This document shows, one piece after another, positions 1-9,396 of a DNA stretch of 64,000 nucleotides (position 1 is the stretch's first letter; the number at the start of each line of letters is the position of its first letter). Below the pieces are notes generated by a model that ran no database searches, was not told the origin of the DNA, and saw nothing but the letters and a program-made list of their open reading frames with translations. Source of the DNA: an uncultured Collinsella sp. GTDB lineage: Bacteria > Actinomycetota > Coriobacteriia > Coriobacteriales > Coriobacteriaceae. The position numbers and the translations under genes are program-made. The stretch is taken from contig CAKULD010000001.1 in the NCBI GenBank assembly GCA_934667065.1, forward strand, positions 372,001-436,000, read 5' to 3'.

Positions 1-2
1 GT

Positions 3-1436
3 CACACCGGCGTCGCTGCCGGCGAGGCGGGCGGCATTACGCAGGCCATCGGCGCTTCGCAGGTCATGATCAACGACCGCAAGATCACCTTCATCGATAC
101 CCCCGGCCACGCCACCTTTACGGCCATGCGTGCCCGTGGCGCCAAGGTGACCGACATCGTCATTCTGATCGTGGCCGCCGACGACGGCGTCATGCCCCAG
201 ACTATCGAGTCGATCAACCACGCCAAGGCCGCCGGCGTTCCCATCGTCGTCGCCGTCAACAAGATCGATAAGCCGGGCGCCAATCCCGACCGCGTGCGCC
301 AGGAGCTCACCGAGTACGGCATCATCCCCGAGGAGTGGGGCGGACAGAACATGTTCGTCAACATCTCGGCCAAGCAGAAGATTGGCATCGACGACCTGCT
401 CGAGACCGTGCTGCTCCAGGCCGACGTGCTCGAGCTCAAGGCCAACCCCGACACCTTCGCTTCGGGCAACGTCCTCGAGGCTAAGCTCGACAAGGGCCGC
501 GGCTCGGTTGCCACCGTGCTCGTGACCCGCGGTACCCTGCACGTGGGCGACACGCTGGTCGCTGGCCTCACCTATGGCCGCGTCCGCGCCATGCTCGACC
601 CCAAGGGCAACGCCGTCACCGAGGCCGGTCCCTCCGACGCCGTCGAGATCTTGGGCCTGCAGTCCGTCCCTAACGCCGGCGACGAGTTCCGCGTGTTCGA
701 GGACGAGCGCGAGGCTCGCGCCCTGGCCGACGAGCGTTCGCTCAAGGCACGTATCGAGGAGCAGAGCCGCGTGAAGCACGTTACGCTCGAGAACCTCTTC
801 GAGACCATCGCCGACGCTGAGGTCAAGGAGCTCAACCTGATCATCAAGGCCGACGTCCAGGGCTCCATCGAGGCCCTTCAGGACTCCCTCGACAAGATGG
901 ATCAGTCCGAGGTGCGCATCAACACGATCCACTCCGCCGTTGGTGCCATCAACGAGACCGACGTCGTCCTGGCCGACGCCTCCAACGCCATCATCATCGG
1001 CTTTGGCGTCCGTCCCGACGGTAAGGCCCGCTCCGCCGCCGAGCGCGAGGGCGTCGAGATCCGTTGCTACGACGTCATCTACAAGTGCCTCGAGGAGCTC
1101 GACGCTGCCCGTATCGGCATGCTCAAGCCCACCGAGGTCGAGGTCTCCACGGGTACCGCGACCGTCCTGGACACCTTCAAGGTGCCCAAAGTCGGTATCG
1201 CCGCCGGTGTCCGCGTCGAAGAGGGCGAGATCGCCGCGACCGATTCCGTGCGTCTGGTGCGCGACGGCATCGTGGTCTTCAACGGCAAGATCGCCTCGAT
1301 GCGCCACTACAAGGACGAGGCCAAGAGCCTCAAGAGCGGTTCCGAGGGCGGCATTGGCCTGGAGAACTTCCAGGACATCAAGCCCGGCGACCAGATCGAG
1401 GGTTACCGCATCGACCAGGTTGCCCGTACTGAGTAG
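3..1436 (+). CDS. infB: Translation initiation factor IF-2 (5' truncated by window edge)
   Basis: IF-2 is the GTPase that brings initiator tRNA to the 30S subunit and promotes subunit joining. The frame is open from the first bases of the window, so the N-terminal region and the P-loop lie outside; 477 residues remain. Visible are the switch I segment ([11 protein letters not shown], residues 4-14), the G3 motif DTPGH (32-36) and the G4 motif NKID, followed by the EF-Tu-like beta-barrel and the C-terminal IF-2 domains ([21 protein letters not shown]). It ends 11 bases before rbfA. The infB-rbfA-truB-ribF order is the classical nusA-operon arrangement. Identification is secure; only the start is missing. 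Confidence 0.97.
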   Translation, partial: HTGVAAGEAGGITQAIGASQVMINDRKITFIDTPGHATFTAMRARGAKVTDIVILIVAADDGVMPQTIESINHAKAAGVPIVVAVNKIDKPGANPDRVRQELTEYGIIPEEWGGQNMFVNISAKQKIGIDDLLETVLLQADVLELKANPDTFASGNVLEAKLDKGRGSVATVLVTRGTLHVGDTLVAGLTYGRVRAMLDPKGNAVTEAGPSDAVEILGLQSVPNAGDEFRVFEDEREARALADERSLKARIEEQSRVKHVTLENLFETIADAEVKELNLIIKADVQGSIEALQDSLDKMDQSEVRINTIHSAVGAINETDVVLADASNAIIIGFGVRPDGKARSAAEREGVEIRCYDVIYKCLEELDAARIGMLKPTEVEVSTGTATVLDTFKVPKVGIAAGVRVEEGEIAATDSVRLVRDGIVVFNGKIASMRHYKDEAKSLKSGSEGGIGLENFQDIKPGDQIEGYRIDQVARTE

Positions 1437-1447
1437 GGGGTAGCGCT

Positions 1448-1858
1448 ATGAAGCAAACGCAGGCAACCCGCCGTCTGGGCGAGCAGCTTCGCGAGAAGCT
1501 TGGTTATATCCTGCTCTTTGAGGTTTCCGATCCGCGTCTCGACCTGGTTACTTTGACCGCGGTCGAGGTTGCGGTGGACCGTTCGTTCGCGCGCGTGTTC
1601 GTGTCGTGCGATGCGAGCCGCTACGACGAGGTCATGGAGGCGCTCGCAAGCGCCAAGGGCCGTATTCGCAGCCTGTTGGCTCGCTCGCTCGATTGGCGTG
1701 TCACGCCCGAGCTCGATTTTCGCATCGATCGTTCGACCGATGAGGCCGAGCGCATCACGCGTGCGCTGGAAAACGTTCCCGCCACGCTTGCGATCGAAAA
1801 GGACGAGGACGGCTATCCGATAGCGGATGCCGCCCAGGAGGCAGCTTTAGATGACTAA
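1448..1858 (+). CDS. rbfA: Ribosome-binding factor A
   Basis: RbfA is a small KH-like protein that binds the 30S subunit during late 16S rRNA maturation. The 136-residue product has the usual family length. It starts with KQTQATRRLGEQLREKLGYIL and carries the typical core 'SDPRLDLVTLTAVEV..D.S.A.VFVS' and 'LLARSLDWRVTPELDFRIDRSTDEAERI' (family pattern read by eye). The start ATG follows a GGGGGTAG stretch. Its last codons overlap the first codons of nrnA, so the two are probably translationally coupled. It acts with the neighbouring infB product in ribosome assembly and initiation. Confidence 0.95.
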   Translation: MKQTQATRRLGEQLREKLGYILLFEVSDPRLDLVTLTAVEVAVDRSFARVFVSCDASRYDEVMEALASAKGRIRSLLARSLDWRVTPELDFRIDRSTDEAERITRALENVPATLAIEKDEDGYPIADAAQEAALDD

Positions 1859-2894
1859 TTCCGCCGACCTCGCCTCGTGCGAGTCTGCAGATATTCAACG
1901 ACGCATCCTCGAGCTTATCGAGGGTGCGTCCTCCATTGCGATTTCTGGACATACTTCTCCCGATGGCGATGCCTTGGGCTCCGTCTTGGGTCTGGGCCTT
2001 TCCCTCATGAAGTTTTTCCCCAACAAGGACATTGCGCTGCTGCTGGCAGACGATGACCCGGTTCCGCGCATCTACCGCTTTATGGAAGGCTCCGATCGCC
2101 TGGTGCCGGCATCTGCGTATACCGGCAATCCGGACCTGTTCATCTCGGTGGACGTACCGGTCGTCGAGCGTCTCAATAATTCCGCCGAGGTGCTGCGTCG
2201 CTCCAAGCATGTGGTGTGCTTCGATCACCATCCAGCGCGCGAGGAGTTTGCCGAGCTCAGCCTGAGGCGCGTCGAAGCTGCAGCCTGCGCCATGATCATC
2301 GACCGCTTCTTGGACAATTGCGGCATTGTCGCACGTGATGGCGTTGCGACCTGCCTGCTGTGTGGCTTGGTTACCGATACCGGCCGTTTCCAGTACCAAA
2401 ACGCCGATGCCGCCGCGTTCCATGCAGCCTCGCGTCTTGTTGCCCACGGTGCCGATCCGGCGCGTGTGGCACTCGAGGTTTACCAGAGCATGCGCGTTGA
2501 GTTTTTGCACCTCAAGTCCATCGTTATGGGTCGCATCAAGACGGTGGCCCACGGGCGCGTTGCGTATAGTTACGCGTACCAGAGTGACCTTGAGGCTTGC
2601 GGTGTCACCTCGGATGAGTGCGACGGCCTGGTTGACGTGGTGCGCTCGGTGATGGGCGTCGAGGTCTGCCTGTTCCTGAAGGGCATTGAGGGCGATACCA
2701 AGGTGCGCGGCAACCTGCGCTCCAAGGGCGACCTCAACGTGTCCGAGATCGCTGCTGCCTTTGGCGGAGGCGGACATCCCGCTGCCGCCGGTTTCTCCAA
2801 CAACGGAACGATTCTCGAGACGCTTACCGTTGCACTTCCCATGCTTGCCGAGCTGGTAGGGGAGGATCCCGCTTCGGTGACCGTCGAGCTTTAA
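1851..2894 (+). CDS. nrnA: DHH/DHHA1 phosphoesterase, NrnA-type oligoribonuclease/pAp phosphatase
   Basis: A 347-residue DHH-superfamily enzyme; family members degrade nanoRNA (2-5 nt) and dephosphorylate 3'-phosphoadenosine-5'-phosphate in the cytosol. The N-terminal metal motif HTSPDGDALGS (H34, D38, D40) and the family signature DHH (125-127) are present. The C-terminal DHHA1 domain ends with the glycine-rich GGGGHPAAAGF substrate loop. The ATG lies 9 bases after an AGGAGG inside the rbfA end. Position between rbfA and truB is the standard position of nrnA in actinobacteria and firmicutes. The alternative, cyclic-di-AMP phosphodiesterase GdpP, is unlikely because no membrane, PAS or GGDEF region is present. 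Confidence 0.92.
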   Translation: MTNSADLASCESADIQRRILELIEGASSIAISGHTSPDGDALGSVLGLGLSLMKFFPNKDIALLLADDDPVPRIYRFMEGSDRLVPASAYTGNPDLFISVDVPVVERLNNSAEVLRRSKHVVCFDHHPAREEFAELSLRRVEAAACAMIIDRFLDNCGIVARDGVATCLLCGLVTDTGRFQYQNADAAAFHAASRLVAHGADPARVALEVYQSMRVEFLHLKSIVMGRIKTVAHGRVAYSYAYQSDLEACGVTSDECDGLVDVVRSVMGVEVCLFLKGIEGDTKVRGNLRSKGDLNVSEIAAAFGGGGHPAAAGFSNNGTILETLTVALPMLAELVGEDPASVTVEL

Positions 2895-2909
2895 CTTTTT
2901 GGATGGTAC

Positions 2910-3842
2910 ATGGCTCGTCGTACGCCTTCTCAACTGAATATGCTGCTCGCCGTCGATAAGCCGGTGGGCTGTACGTCCCACGATGTGGTTTCGCAATGCC
3001 GACGCGCCCTCCATGAGCGGCGCGTCGGCCATGCCGGCACGCTCGACCCCATGGCATCGGGTGTCATGGTGGTGGGCGTGGGCCAGGCCACCCGTCTGCT
3101 GGGCATGCTAACCCTTGACACAAAAAGCTACGTCGCCGACATTTCGTTTGGCGTCGAGACTAATACCGATGATGCAGAGGGCGAGGCCGTCCGCACCGTG
3201 GCCGTTGCCCCCGAGCTGCGCGATTCCGGCTATGCCCGTGAGCGCTTGGCCGCCATGCTGGGCCCGCAGATGCAGGTGCCGCCGGCATTTTCTGCCATCT
3301 CGGTCAACGGCGTTCGCGCCTATAAGTCCGCGCGCGAGGGCAATGCCGTCGATCTGCCGCCGCGCCCCGTTGAGGTCTATGCCGCCGACCTGATCGCCGT
3401 GAGCGGCGAGGGCGATGCGTGCGTCTGGACCGTGGCATTCTCGGTGAGCAAGGGCACCTATATTCGCGCGCTTGCCCGTGATTTGGGCCACGCGTGCGAT
3501 AACGCCGCGCACATTTCTGCGCTTCGCCGCACAGCCTCCGGGGTTGTTTCCATCGGCGCCTGCCATGCGGTCGAGGAGCTCTCTCCTGAGTCCGCGGCTG
3601 GGTTTGCCCTGGATCCCATTGCCGCTCTGGGCGCCACGCGTGTGGACTTGCCGGGCAATCTTGCAGATGACCTGCTTTGTGGCCGCCGCATTCCCGTTGA
3701 GCGCGCGCTTGCGAATTTCGATACCTCGAAGGCGCCGTTTGCGCTGGTGCTCGATGGAGGGCTGAAGGCGCTTGCCCGCATTGAGGGCGGCCGCTTTGTC
3801 ATGGAGCATGTGTTTCCGCAGGCAATCGGCGGTGTTCGATGA
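2910..3842 (+). CDS. truB: tRNA pseudouridine(55) synthase
   Basis: TruB isomerises U55 in the T-loop of nearly all tRNAs. The 310-residue protein has the start motif LLAVDKPVGCTSHDVV and the catalytic loop RVGHAGTLDPMASGV with the nucleophilic Asp at residue 46. The 'KGTYIRALARDLG' motif of the family lies in the second half. The C-terminal part resembles a degenerate PUA-like region. It overlaps ribF by four bases (ATGA), so the two are translationally coupled, as in many bacteria. Confidence 0.95.
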   Translation: MARRTPSQLNMLLAVDKPVGCTSHDVVSQCRRALHERRVGHAGTLDPMASGVMVVGVGQATRLLGMLTLDTKSYVADISFGVETNTDDAEGEAVRTVAVAPELRDSGYARERLAAMLGPQMQVPPAFSAISVNGVRAYKSAREGNAVDLPPRPVEVYAADLIAVSGEGDACVWTVAFSVSKGTYIRALARDLGHACDNAAHISALRRTASGVVSIGACHAVEELSPESAAGFALDPIAALGATRVDLPGNLADDLLCGRRIPVERALANFDTSKAPFALVLDGGLKALARIEGGRFVMEHVFPQAIGGVR

Positions 3843-4846
3843 TGCTGGCCGCTGGCGAGCTCGCGCGTATCTTTTTTGCGGGCGAGTCGGATGAGGCCCG
3901 CATCGTCTGTTCCGATGCCTTTGATGCGTGCGGGTGTCTGGGTGCCGCCTCTATTGCCATCGGCGTGTTCGATGGCGTGCACCGTGGGCACCAAGAGCTC
4001 ATTGCGGCGCTTGTTGGCGATGCGCGTGCCCATGGCTGCAAGGCGGTCGTGGTCACCTTCGATCCCGACCCGGACGTTGTGGTGAGTCCTTCGCCCGCAC
4101 AAAAATTGATGACGACGGCCGACCGTCTACATGCCTTGGCTCAGACCGGGGTCGATGCGGTGGTGGCCGTTCCCTTTACGCCTGAGGTTGCGGCACTCGA
4201 CCATGTCGGTTTTCTCGCACTGCTGTCACGCGTGGTCGACATTCGTTCGATTCGCGTTGGCAGCGACTTTAAGCTGGGTCGCGGCGGTGCTTCTGGTGTT
4301 GCCGAGATGCGCGCCTGGGGTTCCGAGCACGGCGTTGACGTGTATGGTCACGACCTGCTTTGCGAGGGCGGTGAGGCCATTTGCGCCACCCGCATTCGTC
4401 ATGAGCTGGGACAGGGCCATGTGGAGCTTGCTGCTGAGTTGCTCGGCCGCCCGTATATGGTGCGTGGCAGTGTTGTTCGCGGCCGTCACGAGGGTTCTGG
4501 CATGGGCTTTCCCACGGCAAACCTGCAGGTTCCCGACGGCATTCAGGTGCCTGCCGATGGCGTGTATGAGGGTCTGGTGCTGGTCGATGACACCGCGTGG
4601 CCTGCTGCCGTTAATGTCGGCCTGCCGCCGACGTACGCCGATGATGCCGCTTCATCGCATCTCGAGGCTAACTTAATTGGTTATACGGGCGACCTGTACG
4701 GTGCTTCCGTTTCGCTGGCGTTTACGCGCTGGCTGCGTCCCTCGCGTGTGTTCGAATCGCTGGATGAGTTGATCTCGACCGTCGAGGGTAATATCGAGGA
4801 TATTCGTCACAACTTGGGCGAGCAGGGGGTGAGCATCCGTGATTAG
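3839..4846 (+). CDS. ribF: Bifunctional riboflavin kinase / FAD synthetase
   Basis: RibF phosphorylates riboflavin to FMN and adenylylates FMN to FAD. The N-terminal nucleotidyltransferase half shows IGVFDGVHRGHQELI (an HxGH-type motif) and a 'RVGSDFKLGRGGAS' segment. The C-terminal kinase half has RGSVVRGRHEGSGMGFPTAN and the 'PADGVYEG' strand. Length, 335 residues, is slightly over the common ~310 because about 30 residues precede the nucleotidyltransferase motif. The start ATG overlaps the truB stop, and the end overlaps the GTG start of dnaG by eight bases. Confidence 0.95.
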   Translation: MMLAAGELARIFFAGESDEARIVCSDAFDACGCLGAASIAIGVFDGVHRGHQELIAALVGDARAHGCKAVVVTFDPDPDVVVSPSPAQKLMTTADRLHALAQTGVDAVVAVPFTPEVAALDHVGFLALLSRVVDIRSIRVGSDFKLGRGGASGVAEMRAWGSEHGVDVYGHDLLCEGGEAICATRIRHELGQGHVELAAELLGRPYMVRGSVVRGRHEGSGMGFPTANLQVPDGIQVPADGVYEGLVLVDDTAWPAAVNVGLPPTYADDAASSHLEANLIGYTGDLYGASVSLAFTRWLRPSRVFESLDELISTVEGNIEDIRHNLGEQGVSIRD

Positions 4847-6953
4847 CGATGAGGAAAAAGACCAGGTACGCGCTGCGTCTGACCTGGTTGCCATCGTGCA
4901 GGAAACGGTCGAGCTCAAGCCCCGCGGCCATGAGTTTTGGGGCTGCTGCCCGTTTCATGGCGAAAAGACTCCGTCCTTCCACATTATTCCCGCCACGCAG
5001 GTGTGGCATTGCTTTGGCTGTGGCGAGGGTGGCGACGTCTTCACCTATATCATGAAGCGCGAGAACCTGAGCTTTCCCGAGTCAATCCGCTATTTGGCCG
5101 ATCGTGCGGGTATTGAGCTGCATGACACCGGAGATCGTCGCGAGCGCGGTACCAAGCGTGCCCGCATCTACGATCTGTGTGCCGAGACCGCCCAGTTCTA
5201 CCACACCATGCTCATGCGCGGTAAGGACAGCCGCCCGCGCGAGTACTTTGCCAGCCGCGGCATGGGCGGCGATGTCTGCCGTCGTTACTGCCTGGGCTTT
5301 GCGCCGGGCCGCAATGCGCTGGTGTCCCATCTGTCGCAGGCGGGATTTACCCCGCAAGAGATGATCGACGCCAACGTGGCCGTCAGCCGCGGGCGTGGAC
5401 AGCTCGCTGATCGCTTTTACGACCGCGTGATGTTTCCCATCTTCGATGAGCAGGGTCACAACATCGCCTTTGGCGGTCGCATTATGGGCGACGGTCAGCC
5501 TAAGTACCTCAACACCGCCGAGACGAGCGTGTTCCATAAAAAGCGAAACCTCTATGGCTTTAACTGGGCCAAGGAGTTTATCGTTGCGCAGGATACGGCC
5601 ATCGTGGTGGAAGGCTATACCGATTGCATCGCCTGCTGGGAGGCGGGGATCAAAAACGTTGTCGCCACGCTGGGCACCGCGCTCACGGAGCATCACGTCA
5701 AGACGCTCACTCGCTTTGCCAAGCGTATCGTGTATATGTTCGATGGCGATGCCGCGGGCCAGAAGGCCGCCCGTCGCGCGATTCAGTTTATCGAGCAGGA
5801 TTCGATGGACCTGCGCTGTGTGGTGTTGCCCGACGGCAACGATCCTATGGAGTTCATCACGGCGCATGGCGGCCAGGAGCTGCAGGCGCGCATCGATGCG
5901 GCCGAGCCCCTCATGGACTTTGTCTACCGTTCGCTGCAGGAGTCGAGCGACATCACCACGCCGGGCGGTCGTGCCAAGGCGCTCGAGGATGCACTCACAC
6001 TTATCTATCCGCTGCGCGACAGCTACATGATCGATACGTACTTTATCCAGATTGCCGACCTGCTTGGCTTGGATCTGGAGACGGTGCGCGCGAGCTCGGG
6101 CCGCGTTTTTCGCGATGTCGCCAAGCGCGAGGATGCCGAGCGCCGCCGCGAGCAGAACTATGAGCGCCAGCGGGCGCAGGCCGAGCGCTCTGGTGGCGCG
6201 GGCGGTCGGGCGACTGGTTCGCAGGGCGCGTCCCGCGGCGCTTGGGTGTCGGGCGCCACGCCGCCGGTGTCTGCACCGGTCGAGGATGAGCCGTACGACT
6301 ACGTGCCGCTCGAGGCCTACGGGGCCGCGCCGGTCGAGGTCGTCGACGACATGCCGCCGATTGACGTGCCGGCGGGAATGGATGGGTCTGGACCCGTTGC
6401 CGATAGTTCGGGCGCGGCGGCGGTTCCGTCGATGCCGATCGTGCTCACCGACCTGGAACGCAAGTCCCTGGCAGGGGAGCGCGAGCTGCTGACGATGCTC
6501 ACCAGCTATCCCGACCTGTTCCGTACGTATGCCGATCGCATCTGCTCCATCGAGTGGGTCGACCCGCGTCACGAATCCATTGCGTGGGCCGTGCTGGCCA
6601 CGCCGCCGGGTACCGACCCTGCGGCTTGCATGGATGCGGCGCGTTCGGTGTGCCCTGAGTCGGCAACGCTTGTGAGTGCGGGGCGCATCTCGGCGACGAG
6701 CAAGCACCCTACCGAGACGAACATCGTCTTTATGCTCGATACGCTCGAGCTCTACACCATCAAGCGTCGCATGCGCGCCGCACAGGCCAAGTTGCGCCAG
6801 GACCGTTCGCTCGATGACGAGGCTCGTCGCGCGCTGACGGTGCAGGCAGCGCAGGATTCGCAGCGTCAGCGCGAGCTGCAAAAGTCGATTGGCGGCGTGG
6901 CCGACCCGTTCCGTTTGATCGGTTTGGAGACTGCCAGCGCCGATCAGGCCTAG
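4839..6953 (+). CDS. dnaG: DNA primase
   Basis: DnaG synthesises RNA primers at the replication fork. The 704-residue protein starts at a GTG preceded by GAGCAGGGGG inside ribF. The CHC2 zinc finger is complete (CPFHGEKTPSF, then CFGCGEGGD). The TOPRIM core shows 'VVEGYTD' and 'MFDGDAAG'. A poorly conserved linker of roughly 100 residues rich in Gly, Ala, Pro and acidic residues (about residues 440-540) separates the catalytic core from a C-terminal helicase-binding-like domain. That linker makes the protein longer than the ~600 residues typical of the family. rpoD follows, as in the ancient rpsU-dnaG-rpoD macromolecular synthesis operon. Confidence 0.96.
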   Translation: MISDEEKDQVRAASDLVAIVQETVELKPRGHEFWGCCPFHGEKTPSFHIIPATQVWHCFGCGEGGDVFTYIMKRENLSFPESIRYLADRAGIELHDTGDRRERGTKRARIYDLCAETAQFYHTMLMRGKDSRPREYFASRGMGGDVCRRYCLGFAPGRNALVSHLSQAGFTPQEMIDANVAVSRGRGQLADRFYDRVMFPIFDEQGHNIAFGGRIMGDGQPKYLNTAETSVFHKKRNLYGFNWAKEFIVAQDTAIVVEGYTDCIACWEAGIKNVVATLGTALTEHHVKTLTRFAKRIVYMFDGDAAGQKAARRAIQFIEQDSMDLRCVVLPDGNDPMEFITAHGGQELQARIDAAEPLMDFVYRSLQESSDITTPGGRAKALEDALTLIYPLRDSYMIDTYFIQIADLLGLDLETVRASSGRVFRDVAKREDAERRREQNYERQRAQAERSGGAGGRATGSQGASRGAWVSGATPPVSAPVEDEPYDYVPLEAYGAAPVEVVDDMPPIDVPAGMDGSGPVADSSGAAAVPSMPIVLTDLERKSLAGERELLTMLTSYPDLFRTYADRICSIEWVDPRHESIAWAVLATPPGTDPAACMDAARSVCPESATLVSAGRISATSKHPTETNIVFMLDTLELYTIKRRMRAAQAKLRQDRSLDDEARRALTVQAAQDSQRQRELQKSIGGVADPFRLIGLETASADQA

Positions 6954-7063
6954 ATGTTGTGGTCAACCAGCGTATTCTCGCCTATATCCAGCCCTCTTTT
7001 TGGGTATAGACGTGTACGTGTGTGCTAAAGTAATGAGTCCTGTGGACTATGAAGGGAGAATCT

Positions 7064-8413
7064 GTGCCAAAAAAGACTGAGAGCACGGGTACTGGGCTGG
7101 AATCCTACGTTGCAAAGCTCATGGGCAACGGCTCAAACAGGACTTCGGTAACCGAGGACGAGATTCAGGTCGCCCTGAAGGATATCGATGTTTCCGATGA
7201 GCAGCTCACCGCGGTGTATTCCGCGCTGCGCAACAGCGGCATCCAGATTATCTCCGCGAGCGGCAACGACGACGCCCCCATGGACGTCGACGATGACGAT
7301 AACGATACCGATACCGACGATTTCGATGACGACGACGAGCACGATTCCGGCTCGCTCGACGATCACGAGCTCAAGATGGCCCGCCAGGCCGACGCCGAGA
7401 TGGGCTCTTCCAAGAGCAAGAAGAAGCGCACCGTGCGCACGTCTCGTTCGCGTTCGCGCGTGCGCGGCATCGATGCCTCCACGGTGATGCTGACTGGCGA
7501 CCCGGTCCGCATGTACCTCAAGGAGATCGGCAAGGTCGACCTGCTGACTGCTTCCGAAGAGGTCGATCTGGCCATGAAGATCGAGGCCGGTCTCGAGGCC
7601 ACTGAGAAACTCGAGGCCGCCGATGCGGGCGAGATCGAGCTCACGCGTGCCGAGATGCGTCGCCTGACTCGTATCGAGAACGTTGGTCTTGAGGCCAAGC
7701 AGGCGCTCATCAGTGCAAACCTGCGTCTGGTCGTTTCCATCGCCAAGCGCTACGTCGGTCGCGGCATGCTGTTCCTGGACCTGATCCAGGAGGGCAACCT
7801 CGGCCTGATCCGCGCCGTCGAGAAGTTCGACTACCAGAAGGGCTTCAAGTTCTCCACGTACGCCACGTGGTGGATCCGTCAGGCCATTACGCGCGCCATC
7901 GCCGACCAGGCCCGTACCATCCGTATTCCCGTGCACATGGTCGAGACCATCAACAAGCTCGTCCGCGTGCAGCGTCAGCTCCTCCAGGATTTGGGTCGCG
8001 ACCCGACCCCCGAGGAGATCGGTGCCGAGATGGACATGAGCGCCGACCGCGTCCGCGAGATCCAGAAGATTTCGCAGGAGCCCGTGTCGCTCGAGACCCC
8101 CATCGGCGAGGAAGAGGATTCTCAGCTGGGCGACTTCATCGAGGACTCCCAGGCTATCGTTCCGCCCGATGCCGCCAGCTTCTCTATGCTGCAGGAGCAG
8201 CTCACCCAGGTGCTCGACTCTCTTGCCGATCGTGAGCGCAAGGTTATCGAGCTCCGCTTTGGCCTTGTCGACGGACATCCCCGCACGCTCGAGGAAGTCG
8301 GTCGCGAGTTTGGCGTCACGCGCGAGCGTATCCGCCAGATCGAGTCCAAGACCCTGGCCAAGCTCCGCCACCCGAGCCGCAGCAGCAAGCTGAAGGATTA
8401 CATCGAAAGCTAA
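7064..8413 (+). CDS. rpoD: Primary RNA polymerase sigma factor (RpoD/SigA)
   Basis: This is the housekeeping sigma-70 factor. I place the start at GTG 7064 because GAAGGGAG (7051-7058) is a well-spaced ribosome site; an in-frame ATG at 7049 would overlap it. The product is 449 residues. A region 1.1-like N-terminus is followed by a strikingly acidic stretch (mostly Asp, about residues 67-100) and a Lys/Arg-rich patch. Region 1.2 ([16 protein letters not shown]), region 2 ([31 protein letters not shown]), region 3 and region 4 ([18 protein letters not shown]) are all intact. A strong terminator follows immediately. Confidence 0.97.
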   Translation: MPKKTESTGTGLESYVAKLMGNGSNRTSVTEDEIQVALKDIDVSDEQLTAVYSALRNSGIQIISASGNDDAPMDVDDDDNDTDTDDFDDDDEHDSGSLDDHELKMARQADAEMGSSKSKKKRTVRTSRSRSRVRGIDASTVMLTGDPVRMYLKEIGKVDLLTASEEVDLAMKIEAGLEATEKLEAADAGEIELTRAEMRRLTRIENVGLEAKQALISANLRLVVSIAKRYVGRGMLFLDLIQEGNLGLIRAVEKFDYQKGFKFSTYATWWIRQAITRAIADQARTIRIPVHMVETINKLVRVQRQLLQDLGRDPTPEEIGAEMDMSADRVREIQKISQEPVSLETPIGEEEDSQLGDFIEDSQAIVPPDAASFSMLQEQLTQVLDSLADRERKVIELRFGLVDGHPRTLEEVGREFGVTRERIRQIESKTLAKLRHPSRSSKLKDYIES

Positions 8414-8427
8414 TCTTGCAAGCAGTT

Positions 8428-8462
8428 AGCGCCTCCAAGCAGACCAGCTTGGAGGCGCTTTC
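8428..8462 (+). terminator. Rho-independent terminator of rpoD
   Basis: Perfect 13-bp arms, AGCGCCTCCAAGC (8428-8440) and its complement (8447-8459), enclose a 6-nt loop and run into TTTC. It lies 14 bases after the rpoD stop. Confidence 0.88.
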
Positions 8463-8467
8463 ATATA

Positions 8468-8546
8468 GTCATTGGGGACGTTCTTAAACGACTAGTCGTT
8501 GGGGACGTTCTTGTTTGACTAGTCATTTAAGAACGTCCCCAATGAC
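8468..8546. repeat. REP-like palindromic element, composite (remote copy of the RAYT-associated family)
   Basis: A 79-bp element with perfect 21-bp terminal inverted arms (GTCATTGGGGACGTTCTTAA plus one A at 8468-8488; complement at 8526-8546). Between the arms lie two palindromes with a CTAG centre, CGACTAGTCG and TGACTAGTCA, separated by another GGGGACGTTCTT unit. About 40 consecutive bases are identical to the repeat left of the transposase gene at 28804. It sits in the spacer between the rpoD terminator and the tRNA promoter. Confidence 0.85.
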
Positions 8547-8575
8547 TAGGCGGAGAAAATTTCTTAAAAAAGTTC

Positions 8576-8603
8576 TTGCCCTATGCCGATTCGTCCGTAT
8601 AAT
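8576..8603 (+). promoter_or_regulatory. Sigma-70 promoter of the tRNA-Asn pair
   Basis: A -35 hexamer TTGCCC (8576-8581) and a consensus -10 TATAAT (8598-8603) are separated by 16 bp. They lie about 30 bases upstream of the first tRNA-Asn. The AT-rich stretch just upstream (8555-8575) could act as an UP element. Confidence 0.75.
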
Positions 8604-8633
8604 AAACTTCGTTGCTTGAGAGCACGCACCTAT

Positions 8634-8708
8634 TCCTCGGTAGCTCAATGGTAGAGCACGCGGCTGTTAACCGCGCTGTTGTAGGTTCGAGTCCTACCCG
8701 GGGAGCCA
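8634..8708 (+). tRNA. tRNA-Asn (GTT), copy 1
   Basis: The cloverleaf is complete. Acceptor arms are TCCTCGG and CCGGGGA (one T-G pair). The D-arm is GCTC/GAGC. The anticodon stem CGCGG/CCGCG encloses loop CTGTTAA with anticodon GTT, and the T-arm GTAGG/CCTAC encloses TTCGAGT. The discriminator is G and CCA is encoded. It is 75 bases long and co-transcribed with an identical second copy. Confidence 0.97.
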
Positions 8709-8742
8709 GAATTTCTCAGCCCATTCCGCTGGGCTTTTAAAT

Positions 8743-8817
8743 TCCTCGGTAGCTCAATGGTAGAGCACGCGGCTGTTAACCGCGCTGTTGTAGGTTCGAG
8801 TCCTACCCGGGGAGCCA
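8743..8817 (+). tRNA. tRNA-Asn (GTT), copy 2
   Basis: Identical over all 75 bases to the tRNA at 8634, including the encoded CCA. It is separated from it by a 34-base spacer of different sequence. It is followed by a hairpin terminator at 8826, so the two form a short dicistronic tRNA unit. Confidence 0.97.
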
Positions 8818-8825
8818 GGTTGTAA

Positions 8826-8853
8826 AACCCGTCGCTTATGCGGCGGGTTTTTT
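8826..8853 (+). terminator. Terminator of the tRNA-Asn unit
   Basis: Ten-base-pair stem AACCCGTCGC / GCGGCGGGTT (one T-G pair) with a TTAT loop, followed by TTTT. It starts 9 bases after the second tRNA. The 160 bases from here to the next start codon hold no gene that I can see. Confidence 0.88.
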
Positions 8854-9012
8854 CATGCCGCAGCTTCTTAACGCGACCGTTGCCATATCAACATTTCGTG
8901 TCGAGGATGTAATCACGCGCCCCGTCACCTCAACATGGTGCGGTCGTTGTAAAATATTGGAATGATTGCTCCCACGACATGGTGCCATGAGTACCAAGAA
9001 AAGGAGATTCTT

Positions 9013-9369
9013 GTGTCTGAGACCATTAACGGCAGCCTGAGCGTCTCGAATGACGTTATTGCCGATATTGCCGGTTATGCCGCAATGACTTGCTACGGCG
9101 TCGTCGGTATGGCCGAGCAGCTCCAGGGCGCCGAGAGCGTGCGCCTGCTTGCCGGTCAGCGCCTCCGCAAGGGCGTGCTTGTCTCCGCCGACGAGAACGG
9201 CCTCACGGTCGACCTTCACGTTGTGCTCGAGAACGGCGTCAACATGAAGTCCGTCTGCCACAATCTTTCGAGCTCCGTTGCCTTCACCCTGCAGGAGATC
9301 GCCCAGATCGATCCCGCCAGCCTTAAGATCGGCATTCACATCGACGCGCTTAAGAGCCGTCTGAACTAG
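9013..9369 (+). CDS. Asp23/Gls24 family protein (YloU-like)
   Basis: A 118-residue small cytosolic protein of the Asp23/Gls24 (alkaline-shock, DUF322) family. Family members are linked to envelope stress, but their biochemical role is not settled. The start is GTG 9013, six bases after AAGGAG (9001-9006). The family pattern 'ISNDVIADIAGYAAMTCYGVVGMAE' and the C-terminal 'SLKIGIHIDAL' strand are recognisable. It directly precedes the DAK2-domain gene, exactly like yloU-yloV of Bacillus, which supports the assignment. A second, divergent Asp23 member is at 56101. Confidence 0.88.
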   Translation: MSETINGSLSVSNDVIADIAGYAAMTCYGVVGMAEQLQGAESVRLLAGQRLRKGVLVSADENGLTVDLHVVLENGVNMKSVCHNLSSSVAFTLQEIAQIDPASLKIGIHIDALKSRLN

Positions 9370-9396
9370 CATCCGAAAACGGAGATTCAAATACCC

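Noticed and set aside
8468..8546. CRISPR-like repeat array
   Set aside because: The repeats are palindromes packed together without unique spacers of constant length, and no cas genes are present. REP architecture fits better.
8634..8817. The duplicated tRNA-Asn as a possible assembly artefact or mobile duplication
   Set aside because: The spacers before and after the two copies differ, and one promoter and one terminator bracket the pair. An ordinary tandem tRNA unit explains it.
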